Assembly: GCA_021298355.1 (NCBI GenBank)
Contig: JAJTEH010000013.1
Location: 1 to 60,954 of the forward strand
DNA: 60,954 nt
Direction: 5' to 3'
Source of the DNA: Flammeovirgaceae bacterium
GTDB taxonomy: Bacteria > Bacteroidota > Bacteroidia > Cytophagales > Cyclobacteriaceae
Each line of letters opens with the position of its first letter. The stretch's first letter is position 1. A program made the position numbers and the translations under genes. The notes beneath the pieces were generated by a model. The model worked only from the letters and a program-made list of their open reading frames with translations. It was not told the DNA's origin and made no database searches. Below, piece after piece: positions 11,525 to 19,335 of this stretch.

Positions 11525-11554
11525 GTGCTGATGAATAAATTCGTCAGCACTTTT
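11525..11554 (+). terminator. Intrinsic terminator after rpoC
   Basis: The arms 11525-11536 and 11539-11550 pair over 12 bp, including one T-G wobble, around a very tight AA turn, and are followed by TTTT. It lies 25 bases after the rpoC stop and probably ends the long operon, although read-through into the DUF3467 gene is possible. Confidence 0.8.
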
Positions 11555-11560
11555 CATTTA

Positions 11561-11597
11561 AGGCCTCACCCGAACGCTCTCCAAAAGAGAGGGAAGG
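11561..11597. repeat. Possible interspersed palindromic repeat downstream of rpoC
   Basis: The stretch starting AGGCCTCACCCGAACGCTCT contains CTCTC-CAAAA-GAGAG (11577-11591). Elements of the form cctcaccc...ctctccaaaggagaggg recur in intergenic regions of many bacteria, and this looks like a degenerate copy. That resemblance is from memory; only one copy is visible in the window, so repetitiveness cannot be shown here. Confidence 0.4.
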
Positions 11598-11653
11598 TTA
11601 GTTTTACTTATGACCAATTTTGAATTTGAGTTTTATAATTTTTAATAAAATTT

Positions 11654-11983
11654 ATGTCAGACGAAAAAAATAAACCGAATCCTAACCAACAACAAATCAA
11701 TATTGAATTGACTGAAGAAGTTGCAGAAGGAATTTATTCAAATCTAGCTATGATTGCACATTCTAATTCTGAATTTGTTATCGATTTTATTCGCTTAATG
11801 CCAGGTGTACCCAAGGCAAAAGTGAAATCAAGAATTGTGATTACACCAGAACATGCTATACGTTTGCTAGCTGCCTTACGCGATAACATCGAAAAGTATG
11901 AAGACTCTTTCGGGCCTATTAAGCAAACACAAGATGCACCTAAATTTCCAATCAATTTTGGAGGAACAATGGGGCAGGCGTAA
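11654..11983 (+). CDS. DUF3467 family protein
   Basis: This 109-residue protein has no signal peptide or membrane span. It matches the DUF3467 family: an NIELTEEVAEGIYSNLAMI N-terminal segment, the central H-S-x-S-E-F-V-I-D-F-I core, and R-I-V-I-T-P-E-H-A-I-R-L-L-x-A-L near residue 60. Members of this family are often found directly downstream of rpoC in Bacteroidota, as here, but their molecular role is unknown to me. It lies 154 bases after rpoC behind a terminator, so it may have its own promoter, and it is closed by a bidirectional-type terminator at 12003-12034. Confidence 0.88.
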   Translation: MSDEKNKPNPNQQQINIELTEEVAEGIYSNLAMIAHSNSEFVIDFIRLMPGVPKAKVKSRIVITPEHAIRLLAALRDNIEKYEDSFGPIKQTQDAPKFPINFGGTMGQA

Positions 11984-12002
11984 TTTTTAACTATCCTCAT
12001 TT

Positions 12003-12034
12003 AAAGTCCGCGATTTAAATCATGGACTTTTTTT
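12003..12034 (+). terminator. Palindromic terminator, copy 1 of a dispersed family
   Basis: AAAGTCC (12003-12009) pairs with GGACTTT (12024-12030) around an inner GATTTAAATC self-complementary core, followed by seven Ts. It sits between the convergent DUF3467 gene and pckG. The same core sequence recurs at 29588-29619 and, in a variant, at 41303-41333. Confidence 0.85.
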
Positions 12035-12081
12035 GTTTTATAGGATGAGTGTTAAACTAACATCTTGTTATTTTTTTCAGT

Positions 12082-12113
12082 AAAAAAAGGAGAGGCACCC
12101 CTTGCACCTCTCC
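12082..12113 (-). terminator. Terminator of pckG
   Basis: On the minus strand, GGAGAGG and CCTCTCC (12107-12113 with 12089-12095) form a 7-bp GC-rich stem, followed by seven Ts (12088-12082). It lies 25 bases after the pckG stop. Confidence 0.85.
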
Positions 12114-12138
12114 AGCGAATTAAAACGAGTTTAACTCA

Positions 12139-13968
12139 CTAAACAGTTTCAGGTTCTAATTTCCATTGTGCAGCCGATCTCCAAAGAGAAGACAACATCA
12201 GCTCGCGCATGAAAATATATTCCTTCGGTAATTTATCGTACATGCGTTCGAACAACTCAGCGTGCGATAGCAATTCTTGTTTCCATGCTTCGCGATCAAT
12301 CGTCATCAGCTTATCAAAATCTTTTTTTGTAAATGAATCCAATCCATTCCAATCAATGTCTTCATAGTGTGGCATCCAACCAATCGGACTTTCCACAGCA
12401 CTTGCTCTTCCTTTAACACGTTGTATAATCCATTTCAAAATTCTGATATTATCACCAAAGCCGGGCCATGCAAAATTTCCTTGTTCATCTTTTCTAAACC
12501 AATTCACATTAAATATTCTGGGAGGTGATGGTAAATCGCGACCAAACTGTAACCAGTGATTGAAGTAATCAGCAATGTGATACCCACAGAATGGTAGCAT
12601 GGCGAATGGATCTCTCCTCACTTTTCCTTGCTCACCAAATGCAGCAGCAGTAGTTTCAGAACCCATAGTAGAAGCTGCATATACACCATACGCCCAGTTG
12701 ATAGATTGATAAACCAAAGGAACGGTTGTGCTTCTTCTACCTCCGAAAATGAATGCAGCAATTGGAACGCCATTCGGATTCTCCCAATCAGGATCTAAAC
12801 TTGGATTTTGTGATGCAGCGACTGTAAAGCGAGAGTTAGCATGTGCCACAGGTTTACCACTGGCAGGATCCCATTTTTTCCCACTCCAATCGATAATATC
12901 TTTTGGCACTTCTTTGCTTAATCCTTCCCACCATACATCGCCATCAGGTGTAACGCCAACATTGGTGAAGATGGTATTTTTAGCAATAGTTTTAATGGCA
13001 TTCGGATTTGTTTTTTCATTTGTGCCTGGTGCAACACCAAAATACCCTGCTTCGGGATTGATAGCATATAGCTGACCGTCCTTTCCGGGTTTTATCCAAG
13101 CGATATCATCACCAACTGTTGTGATTTTCCAATCAGAAAATTCTTTTGGGGGTATGAGCATGGCAAAATTCGTTTTTCCACATGCGCTTGGAAAAGCAGC
13201 CGCTAAGTATGTTTTTTCTTTTTCAGGACTTTCAACACCCATAATCAACATGTGTTCTGCGAGCCAACCTTCTTCCTGTGCCATATTTGATGCGATGCGT
13301 AAAGCAAAACATTTTTTACCTAATAAGGCATTACCACCATAACCACTACCATAACTTACAATTGATTTCTCTTCCGGATAGTGAACTATATACTTGAGCG
13401 TTGGATTACACGGCCACTTCACATCTTGTTTTCCGGCTTGTAGTGGTGCACCAACTGTGTGTAAGCATTTAACAAAATTTCCATCATCACCTAAAATTTC
13501 TAAAACTAGTGTGCCAACACGCGTCATGATGTGCATGTTTACTACAACGTATTCAGAGTCTGTAATTTCCACACCAATTTGCGACATGGGTGAGCCTACT
13601 GGCCCCATGCTGAAAGGGATAACATACATCGTGCGGCCTTTCATGGCACCGTCCATTACTTTATTTAATTCTGCTTTCATTATTACAGGATCCATCCAAT
13701 TGTTGGTGGGGCCTGCGTTTTCTTTTTTACGAGAACAGATAAAAGTTCTGTCTTCCACACGTGCTACATCGCTAGGGTCAGAGAAACAAGCAAATGAATT
13801 AGGTCTTTTTTGTTCGTTCAGTTTAATGAACGTTCCTTTTTGAACAAGAAGGTTACACATCTCATCATACTCAGCTTTAGATCCATCACACCATTTTACT
13901 TGATCAGGTTTTACTAATGTTTTTACTTCATCAATCCATTGTAAGAGAGCAGCGTTGTTCGTTTTCAT
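12139..13968 (-). CDS. pckG: Phosphoenolpyruvate carboxykinase, GTP type
   Basis: It converts oxaloacetate plus GTP to phosphoenolpyruvate and CO2, the first committed step of gluconeogenesis, in the cytosol. Visible hallmarks, in 609-residue numbering, are the P-loop with active cysteine ([12 protein letters not shown], about residues 259-270), the [21 protein letters not shown] substrate region near 118-138, and the C-terminal [14 protein letters not shown] segment. The GTP-type family is about 600 residues, which fits. A longer 618-residue frame begins at 13995, but that ATG overlaps a TATGTTTG promoter box (13989-13996), so I place the start at the next ATG. It is divergent from a DASS dicarboxylate transporter, a sensible metabolic pairing. 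Confidence 0.95.
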   Translation of the reverse strand: MKTNNAALLQWIDEVKTLVKPDQVKWCDGSKAEYDEMCNLLVQKGTFIKLNEQKRPNSFACFSDPSDVARVEDRTFICSRKKENAGPTNNWMDPVIMKAELNKVMDGAMKGRTMYVIPFSMGPVGSPMSQIGVEITDSEYVVVNMHIMTRVGTLVLEILGDDGNFVKCLHTVGAPLQAGKQDVKWPCNPTLKYIVHYPEEKSIVSYGSGYGGNALLGKKCFALRIASNMAQEEGWLAEHMLIMGVESPEKEKTYLAAAFPSACGKTNFAMLIPPKEFSDWKITTVGDDIAWIKPGKDGQLYAINPEAGYFGVAPGTNEKTNPNAIKTIAKNTIFTNVGVTPDGDVWWEGLSKEVPKDIIDWSGKKWDPASGKPVAHANSRFTVAASQNPSLDPDWENPNGVPIAAFIFGGRRSTTVPLVYQSINWAYGVYAASTMGSETTAAAFGEQGKVRRDPFAMLPFCGYHIADYFNHWLQFGRDLPSPPRIFNVNWFRKDEQGNFAWPGFGDNIRILKWIIQRVKGRASAVESPIGWMPHYEDIDWNGLDSFTKKDFDKLMTIDREAWKQELLSHAELFERMYDKLPKEYIFMRELMLSSLWRSAAQWKLEPETV

Positions 13969-13988
13969 AATTTTCGCTTTTGTTGCCT

Positions 13989-14017
13989 CAAACATAAATG
14001 CAGAAAAGTTAGTGCAA
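13989..14017 (-). promoter_or_regulatory. Promoter of pckG
   Basis: On the minus strand, a TTG (14017-14015), an 18-base spacer and TATGTTTG (13996-13989) match the Bacteroidota sigma-ABfr consensus. Transcription would start near 13983, leaving a leader of about 15 bases before the ATG at 13968. This decides between the two possible pckG starts. Confidence 0.65.
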
Positions 14018-14198
14018 CATGAGATTTGTCATGTATGGTTTTCATCAACGAAAGTTTAATGATACTTGAATTTAACAGGTAGTAAAATCTTAGAAATTTA
14101 TCTGATACAACGATTGCGGAATTTCACTTATTTCTATTTGGTGATTAATATCAAAATCGAATGTGATAATGATTGGTGTTTTACCAAGTAAGCTTGAG

Positions 14199-14206
14199 TA
14201 GGTTTG
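14199..14206 (+). promoter_or_regulatory. -7 box upstream of the DASS transporter operon
   Basis: TAGGTTTG matches TAnnTTTG exactly and lies 22 bases before the ATG at 14229. No good TTG is present 19 bases upstream, so the promoter is either weak or activator-dependent. Confidence 0.5.
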
Positions 14207-14228
14207 ATACGAATTAAACAATTTTTAT

Positions 14229-15665
14229 ATGCGCACCTTGCGTTCTTTGCAATCGGCAAAAAGATTAAAGTTGATTATTGCTCTGGTTATCCCTTCCATT
14301 ATTTTGATTTTACCTACGAGTGTTTTTCCATTTGATGGAATAACCATTATTCAACAACGAGTTATCGCACTTTTCTTTTTGGCTGCTTTGTTTTGGGTGT
14401 TAGAACCGATTCCTATTTTTGCCACATCAGTTTTACTGATTACACTTGAATTACTTTTATTATCAGATAGTGGTTTAACATGGTTGCAACATCCTACTGA
14501 TGCTTCATTTGGAACCATGCTTTCTTATAAAGAAATCATGGCAACTTTTGCATCACCTGTAATATTGTTATTCCTAGGTGGATTTTTTTTAGCTGAAGCA
14601 GCGAGTAAATATAGATTAGACCAAAACATAGCCGGATTGTTATTGCCCAAGTTTGGTAAGAATCCTAAAATGGTTTTGTTAGGTCTCATGAGTTTATCTG
14701 CTGTGTTTTCCATGTTCATGAGTAACACTGCTACAACCGCCATGATGTTGGCAATTATTATTCCTTTACTTAAAACATTTCCTGCTAATGATAAATCGAA
14801 GATCGCATTTATTTTAGGTATTCCCTTCGCTGCTAATTTGGGTGGTTTAGGAACACCCATTGGCACGCCACCTAATGCAATTGCTTTAAAATTTTTATCT
14901 GATGCGCATCTTACTTTTGGTAAATGGATGGCTTTTGGTGTGCCTATTGTTTTGGTAATGTTGGTATTGTGTTGGTTATTGATGATTGCATTTTTTCCTT
15001 CATCTGCCAAAGAAGTTAACTTATCTATTAAAGTCGATTTCCTAAAAACACCAAAAGCTAAATTAGTTTACCTGACATTTGTTATTACCATCTTGCTTTG
15101 GCTTTTAGATTTTGCACACGGTATGAATAGTTATGTAGTAGCCATGATTCCGGTGTGTGTGTTTATTACTACAGGCGTAATTAACAAAGAAGATCTAAAA
15201 GCAATTTCATGGGATGTGTTATGGTTGGTATCAGGTGGTATAGCGTTGGGTTTAGCCTTAGAGAAAACGGGTTTAGCAACTTTGGTCATTCAATCCATTC
15301 CGTTTGATCAATTTCATCCTTACACTGTCTTTATCTGTTGTTCTTTAATCGGTTTAATCATGGCCAACTTTATGTCGCATACGGCTACTGCCAACTTGTT
15401 GTTACCTTTAATGGCAACTATTGGAACAAGCATTGTTAACATGCAACAAGTTGGAGGTTCGGTTTATATGGTGGTGGCTACAACTTTTTGTATTTCATTA
15501 GGGATGTCGCTACCAATTAGTTCTCCGCCAAATGCATTGGCAAACGCAACGGGTTTGGTACAAACTAAAGATATGGCAAAAGTTGGTGTATTGGTTGGCT
15601 TAATAGGATGGCTATTGGTTTTAGGAATGATGACAATTTTATACCTGATTGATTTTCTTTCATGA
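14229..15665 (+). CDS. SLC13/DASS family sodium-coupled anion transporter
   Basis: This 478-residue inner-membrane protein has about eleven to twelve hydrophobic spans. It carries both hallmark DASS motifs: SNTATTAMML near residue 165 with the nearby GGLGTPIGTPPNAIA hairpin, and the repeat-related SHTATANLLLPL near 385 followed by PISSPPNALANATG. The family imports dicarboxylates (succinate, malate, fumarate), citrate or sulfate with sodium. The divergent PEP carboxykinase favours C4-dicarboxylates, but that is inference. The second motif has His in place of the usual Asn (S-H-T). Its stop overlaps the start of the next gene by 4 bases, so transporter and histidine kinase are translationally coupled. 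Confidence 0.9.
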   Translation: MRTLRSLQSAKRLKLIIALVIPSIILILPTSVFPFDGITIIQQRVIALFFLAALFWVLEPIPIFATSVLLITLELLLLSDSGLTWLQHPTDASFGTMLSYKEIMATFASPVILLFLGGFFLAEAASKYRLDQNIAGLLLPKFGKNPKMVLLGLMSLSAVFSMFMSNTATTAMMLAIIIPLLKTFPANDKSKIAFILGIPFAANLGGLGTPIGTPPNAIALKFLSDAHLTFGKWMAFGVPIVLVMLVLCWLLMIAFFPSSAKEVNLSIKVDFLKTPKAKLVYLTFVITILLWLLDFAHGMNSYVVAMIPVCVFITTGVINKEDLKAISWDVLWLVSGGIALGLALEKTGLATLVIQSIPFDQFHPYTVFICCSLIGLIMANFMSHTATANLLLPLMATIGTSIVNMQQVGGSVYMVVATTFCISLGMSLPISSPPNALANATGLVQTKDMAKVGVLVGLIGWLLVLGMMTILYLIDFLS

Positions 15666-16999
15666 GTAACGCCTTTCAAACAGCCAGAAAATTGGCAGAA
15701 TTAAAAACAAGATATTTCTCTAATGAGAAGAGGATATTGATTTTGAAGCAAGGAGATGTTTTGCTAAAAGGAGAAGAACACAACGACAAATTATTTTTGA
15801 TTCTGGAGGGTACATTAAGTTGTTATTTAAAAAATGAAGAAGATAAAAATTATGAAGTAATGAAAAGTACACGCAATATGTTTTTAGGTGTGTATAGTTT
15901 TTTTAGTTACGAGCAAAAATCATATCTCACCGTTATTGCAGATACTAACGTGCGGTTGTCGTATATAGAAAGAAGTGATCCGGTTGTGGAAAATGATATG
16001 TTTGCTACAGATTTTCTTCCTGTTATTGTAAACGAAATTTATTTGCGACAGACTTTAACACAACAAATGAGTCGTGAAAAGCAAGCTGCTATTCAAAAAT
16101 TATATGAATCAGAAAAAATGATTTTACTCGGCCAATTGGCCGCAGGGCTAGCGCATGAGTTAAACAATGCCATAGGAATTTTAGAAAGAAACACTGCTTG
16201 GTTAATGGAAACCATTTCCACTAAATGGATACCGGAAAATGTAAAATCAATTTTCAATACAACCATTGTGGGTGGATTATCATTCAATTCTCAACAAATA
16301 AGAGAACGTGCGCATTGGTTGGAAGAAAAGTATAAGTTGTCGCCTAAACTCGCCAAACAACTGGCTAAAACTAATTTAACAGAAAGTGAATTAAGAGAAG
16401 TGATACAAGGAGGTTCTAAATCATATGATTTGATGAATGACACAACAGAACTAGCCGGTGTATTGCACGATATGCAAATTGCAGCACAACAAGCCACGCA
16501 TGTTGTAAAATCAGTTAAAGATTTAGGCGCCAATAGAAAAGTAGAAAAAGCAGAAGTGTTTTTAGCAGATACTATTCAACGTGCCTTGGTGCTAGTAAAA
16601 TCTTTTACAAAATCTATTTCCATTAATTTGGAAATTCAAACACAAGGAAAGTTACAGGCAACTTCGGGAGATTGGGTACAAGTTTGGATTAACTTAATTA
16701 AGAATGGTTGCGAAAGTATGCTTCAAGCCAACCAAGTACATCCAAAAATCAACATCAGGTTGTTTGAAAGGGATAATCATTATCAAGTAGAAATTACGGA
16801 TAACGGAACAGGAATATCGCCCGAAATAGCAGATAAAATTTTTCAACCGAGTTTCACTACTAAAGTAAGTGGTCTGTCTTTCGGGTTAGGGCTGGGTTTG
16901 TCCATCGTAAAAAAAATAGTCGACTCCTATAACGGTGGTATACAAGTAAAGAGCAAACAGGGAGAAACAACGTTCATTATCATCATACCAAAAAATTAA
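15662..16999 (+). CDS. Histidine kinase with N-terminal cyclic-nucleotide-binding-like domain
   Basis: This 445-residue protein has no signal peptide or clear membrane span. Residues 20-115 look like a cNMP-binding-type jelly roll (GDVLLKGEEHNDKLFLILEG), but the phosphate-binding cassette Gly-Glu and Arg-Ser-Ala residues are not evident, so it may bind another ligand. The H-box GLAHELNNAIGILERN has His165. About 80 extra residues separate it from the second dimerisation helix (VLHDMQIAAQQATHVVKSVK). The ATPase domain has an N-box (NLIKNGCES), ITDNGTGISPE, and FGLGLGLSIVKK. It overlaps the transporter gene by 4 bases and is followed after 2 bases by a receiver gene, its likely partner. Confidence 0.87.
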   Translation: MSNAFQTARKLAELKTRYFSNEKRILILKQGDVLLKGEEHNDKLFLILEGTLSCYLKNEEDKNYEVMKSTRNMFLGVYSFFSYEQKSYLTVIADTNVRLSYIERSDPVVENDMFATDFLPVIVNEIYLRQTLTQQMSREKQAAIQKLYESEKMILLGQLAAGLAHELNNAIGILERNTAWLMETISTKWIPENVKSIFNTTIVGGLSFNSQQIRERAHWLEEKYKLSPKLAKQLAKTNLTESELREVIQGGSKSYDLMNDTTELAGVLHDMQIAAQQATHVVKSVKDLGANRKVEKAEVFLADTIQRALVLVKSFTKSISINLEIQTQGKLQATSGDWVQVWINLIKNGCESMLQANQVHPKINIRLFERDNHYQVEITDNGTGISPEIADKIFQPSFTTKVSGLSFGLGLGLSIVKKIVDSYNGGIQVKSKQGETTFIIIIPKN

Positions 17000-17001
17000 T
17001 T

Positions 17002-17490
17002 ATGGAAAATGTAACAATCATTTTGGTGGAAGATCAGCGCGAGGTGCTACAGGCCATCGCCAAAGATTTAGAAAAATTTGAAGAATTAATTCGCATAGAA
17101 GAATGCGAATCGGCAGCAGAAGCTGAAACGGTAATGAAGCAAATTGTCGACAAGGGAGATTATGTTGCAGTTATTGTTTCGGACCATGTTATGCCCAATA
17201 AAAGCGGAGTTGATTTTTTGATTGATTTGAATAACAATCCAACTTTTAAAAGAACAAGGAAAATTTTGTTAACGGCTTTAGCAACTCATCAGGATACCAT
17301 TCAAGCTATTAACAAAGCTAACATTGATCTATATTTAGAAAAACCGTGGAAAAAAGAAGAGTTGGTTTTCGCAGTTAGCACCATGTTAACGCATTACATC
17401 CTCGATGCAGGGCTAGACTATACACCCTACGTTAGTTTACTTAACAGCGAAATTTTGTTTACCAGATTGCGAAACGCAAGCGATGTTTAG
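17002..17490 (+). CDS. Receiver-domain response regulator without output domain
   Basis: This 162-residue protein is a CheY-type receiver. The acidic pair is Glu10-Asp11, the phospho-acceptor is Asp61 in VIVSDHVMP, the switch Thr91 is in LLTAL, and Lys114 is in LEKPW. The roughly 35 residues after the receiver show no DNA-binding motif. It follows the kinase gene after 2 bases and overlaps the next gene by 8 bases. The Asp-His-Val-Met-Pro signature and the LEKPW motif resemble regulators with enzymatic outputs, but no such domain is present, so signalling is probably by protein contact or phosphotransfer. The partner is most likely the kinase just upstream. Confidence 0.88.
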   Translation: MENVTIILVEDQREVLQAIAKDLEKFEELIRIEECESAAEAETVMKQIVDKGDYVAVIVSDHVMPNKSGVDFLIDLNNNPTFKRTRKILLTALATHQDTIQAINKANIDLYLEKPWKKEELVFAVSTMLTHYILDAGLDYTPYVSLLNSEILFTRLRNASDV

Positions 17491-18217
17491 GTTTTATATT
17501 ACGATAACATGTTGTTGCTGGTTATTGAGTTTAGGTTCGAAAGCTCAAACAAACAAATCGATTAAAGCCAACCAACAAATATGGTTTGGGTACATGACAT
17601 CAGCTCCAATAAATTCTCGGTATTCGTTATGGAACGATTTTCATTTTGTACCCAAAGGATTTTGGGTGGCCCGAACGGGCATAACCAGAAATTGGGATAA
17701 TGTAACTTTTACCGGAGGTTTTGCCTATCTCGGCTTGCCTGTTTCAGCAAATAATAAATCGTTAAAAAGAAATGAATATCGTCCGTGGGCACAAATCACC
17801 TGGAATACTACAACTCGTTCTCACCTATCTTTTAATACACGCATTCGGTACGATGCCCGATTCAGGCAAAAAGTATTGGAAGGAGAGTTAACGGATGATT
17901 ATCCCTTTACCAATCGGATGAGATTGGCATTTTCTGCACGATATACCTTCAATCCGGATTCAAAAAAATTTCCATTGTTTACCCAGGTAGGTTCTGAGTT
18001 CTTATTGAACTTTGGTAAGGAAGTTACCTACCATACCTTCGATCAGCTCCGTATCAATGTTACTTTGGGTGTAAAACGGAAGAAGTTAACCATTCAAAGC
18101 GGTTATATGTATCGTTTGGTTCAAACAGGTCCAGTTTCCTATGTGGGAAACCACACTATATTATGCTGGGTGAACCACCAAATCGATTGGTTTCAGACAG
18201 AAGACAGTCGGAAATAA
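17483..18217 (+). CDS. DUF2490 family outer-membrane beta-barrel protein
   Basis: This 244-residue protein has an N-terminal signal peptide (residues 1-21, ending SKAQ). Alternating aromatic strands follow, of the DUF2490 pattern: NQQIWFGYMTSAPINSRYSLWNDFHF, then paired strands such as YRPWAQITWNT and LSFNTRIRYDARF, ending in a Trp-rich C-terminus. It most likely forms a small outer-membrane barrel. Its start overlaps the receiver gene by 8 bases, so it is the fourth member of the transporter, kinase, receiver and barrel operon. The role is unknown: it might act as a porin for the transporter substrate. The gene is followed by the str operon promoter. Confidence 0.78.
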   Translation: MFRFYITITCCCWLLSLGSKAQTNKSIKANQQIWFGYMTSAPINSRYSLWNDFHFVPKGFWVARTGITRNWDNVTFTGGFAYLGLPVSANNKSLKRNEYRPWAQITWNTTTRSHLSFNTRIRYDARFRQKVLEGELTDDYPFTNRMRLAFSARYTFNPDSKKFPLFTQVGSEFLLNFGKEVTYHTFDQLRINVTLGVKRKKLTIQSGYMYRLVQTGPVSYVGNHTILCWVNHQIDWFQTEDSRK

Positions 18218-18299
18218 CAGAATAAAGACCATTCGTACTAAAATTGATAATTTTACCCCTTGTTTTTCAAGGAATTAACCTAAAATTCTTGGATTAATG

Positions 18300-18330
18300 T
18301 TTGCACCTTTAAAGGTTCTTAATACCTTTG
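18300..18330 (+). promoter_or_regulatory. Promoter of the str operon with palindrome in the spacer
   Basis: TTTG (18300-18303), exactly 19 bases, then TACCTTTG (18323-18330) is a full match to the Bacteroidota housekeeping consensus. The spacer contains the perfect 12-bp palindrome ACCTTTAAAGGT (18305-18316), a possible operator. The leader to the rpsL ATG would be about 34 bases. Confidence 0.85.
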
Positions 18331-18370
18331 CAGTCCTATTTTTGAACAGGTCTATAAAAACAAAGCATAA

Positions 18371-18793
18371 ATGCCTACCATTCAGCAACTTGTGAGAAAA
18401 GGACGGACAAAGTTGACATTCAAGTCGAAGTCACCCGCCCTTGATTCGAACCCGCAACGTAGAGGTGTTTGTACACGTGTGTACACAACAACACCTAAAA
18501 AGCCTAACTCAGCCATGCGCAAAGTGGCTCGTGTTCGCTTAACTAATCAGAAAGAAGTTAACGCCTACATCATGGGCGAAGGCCACAACCTACAAGAGCA
18601 CTCAATCGTGTTGGTGCGCGGTGGTCGTGTAAAAGATCTTCCCGGTGTTCGTTATCACATTGTTCGTGGTGCGTTAGATACAGCAGGTGTAAACGGCCGT
18701 AAGCAAAGTCGTTCTAAGTATGGTGCAAAACGTCCTAAACCAGGTGCAGCAGCTCCAGCAGCTAAAGGTGCTCCGGCAAAAGGAAAAAAATAA
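18371..18793 (+). CDS. rpsL: 30S ribosomal protein S12
   Basis: S12 (140 residues) lies at the decoding centre and controls accuracy. The family signature [18 protein letters not shown] and the loop [17 protein letters not shown] carry the usual lysines at the two positions where streptomycin resistance mutations occur, so this is the wild-type form. The C-terminal tail is Ala/Pro/Lys-rich (about residues 118-140), an extension often seen in this phylum. It is the first gene of the str operon, with a consensus promoter 41 bases before the start and rpsG 11 bases after the stop. Confidence 0.98.
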   Translation: MPTIQQLVRKGRTKLTFKSKSPALDSNPQRRGVCTRVYTTTPKKPNSAMRKVARVRLTNQKEVNAYIMGEGHNLQEHSIVLVRGGRVKDLPGVRYHIVRGALDTAGVNGRKQSRSKYGAKRPKPGAAAPAAKGAPAKGKK

Positions 18794-18804
18794 TCAAGTA
18801 AGTC

Positions 18805-19272
18805 ATGAGAAAAGCAAAACCTAAAAAGAGATATCTTCTTCCTGACCCAAAATTTCAGGATACATTAGTAACAAAGTTTGTTAACTACCTGATGTACGAT
18901 GGTAAGAAAAGCATTTCATACAACACATTCTACGATGCACTTGAGTTAGTAGAAAAGAAAACCAGTGAGAATGGACTGGAAGTATGGAAACGTGCTTTAA
19001 ATAATTTGATGCCAACAGTAGAGGTAAAATCAAGAAGAGTAGGAGGGGCCACTTTCCAGGTTCCGGTAGAAATTCGCCCCGAGCGCAGAGTAAACCTAGG
19101 CATTAAATGGTTAATTGATTACTCTCGCTTACGCGGAGAAAAAACCATGACTGATAAATTAGCTGCCGAAGTAATTGCAGCTTCTAAAGGTGAAGGAGCG
19201 GCTATGAAGAAAAAAGACGATACCCACCGCATGGCAGAAGCTAACAAAGCTTTCTCACACTTCAGATTCTAA
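18805..19272 (+). CDS. rpsG: 30S ribosomal protein S7
   Basis: S7 (155 residues) organises the head of the 30S subunit by binding 16S rRNA and lies near the E site. Family features visible include [13 protein letters not shown] near residue 26, the segment ending [20 protein letters not shown] near 78, and the C-terminal [16 protein letters not shown]. It is the second gene of the str operon. A 14-bp hairpin in the 63-base gap before fusA may regulate the step to elongation factor G. Confidence 0.98.
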   Translation: MRKAKPKKRYLLPDPKFQDTLVTKFVNYLMYDGKKSISYNTFYDALELVEKKTSENGLEVWKRALNNLMPTVEVKSRRVGGATFQVPVEIRPERRVNLGIKWLIDYSRLRGEKTMTDKLAAEVIAASKGEGAAMKKKDDTHRMAEANKAFSHFRF

Positions 19273-19280
19273 TAAATAAA

Positions 19281-19319
19281 GCAGAAAGCTTTGGGTTAAA
19301 CATGGCCAAAGCTTTTTGC
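19281..19319 (+). promoter_or_regulatory. Intercistronic hairpin between rpsG and fusA
   Basis: The arms 19281-19294 and 19306-19319 pair over 14 bases, including one G-T wobble, with an 11-base loop. The 3' arm contains TTTTT, but the run lies inside the stem, so termination is probably weak. It lies in the same place as the S7 target in enteric str operons, but no S7-site similarity can be shown from this sequence. Confidence 0.6.
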
Positions 19320-19335
19320 TCAACATAAGAAACAA

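Noticed and set aside
14525-15010. A 161-residue minus-strand frame inside the DASS transporter gene
   Set aside because: It is the antisense of conserved transporter motifs; composition reflects the reversed hydrophobic codons.
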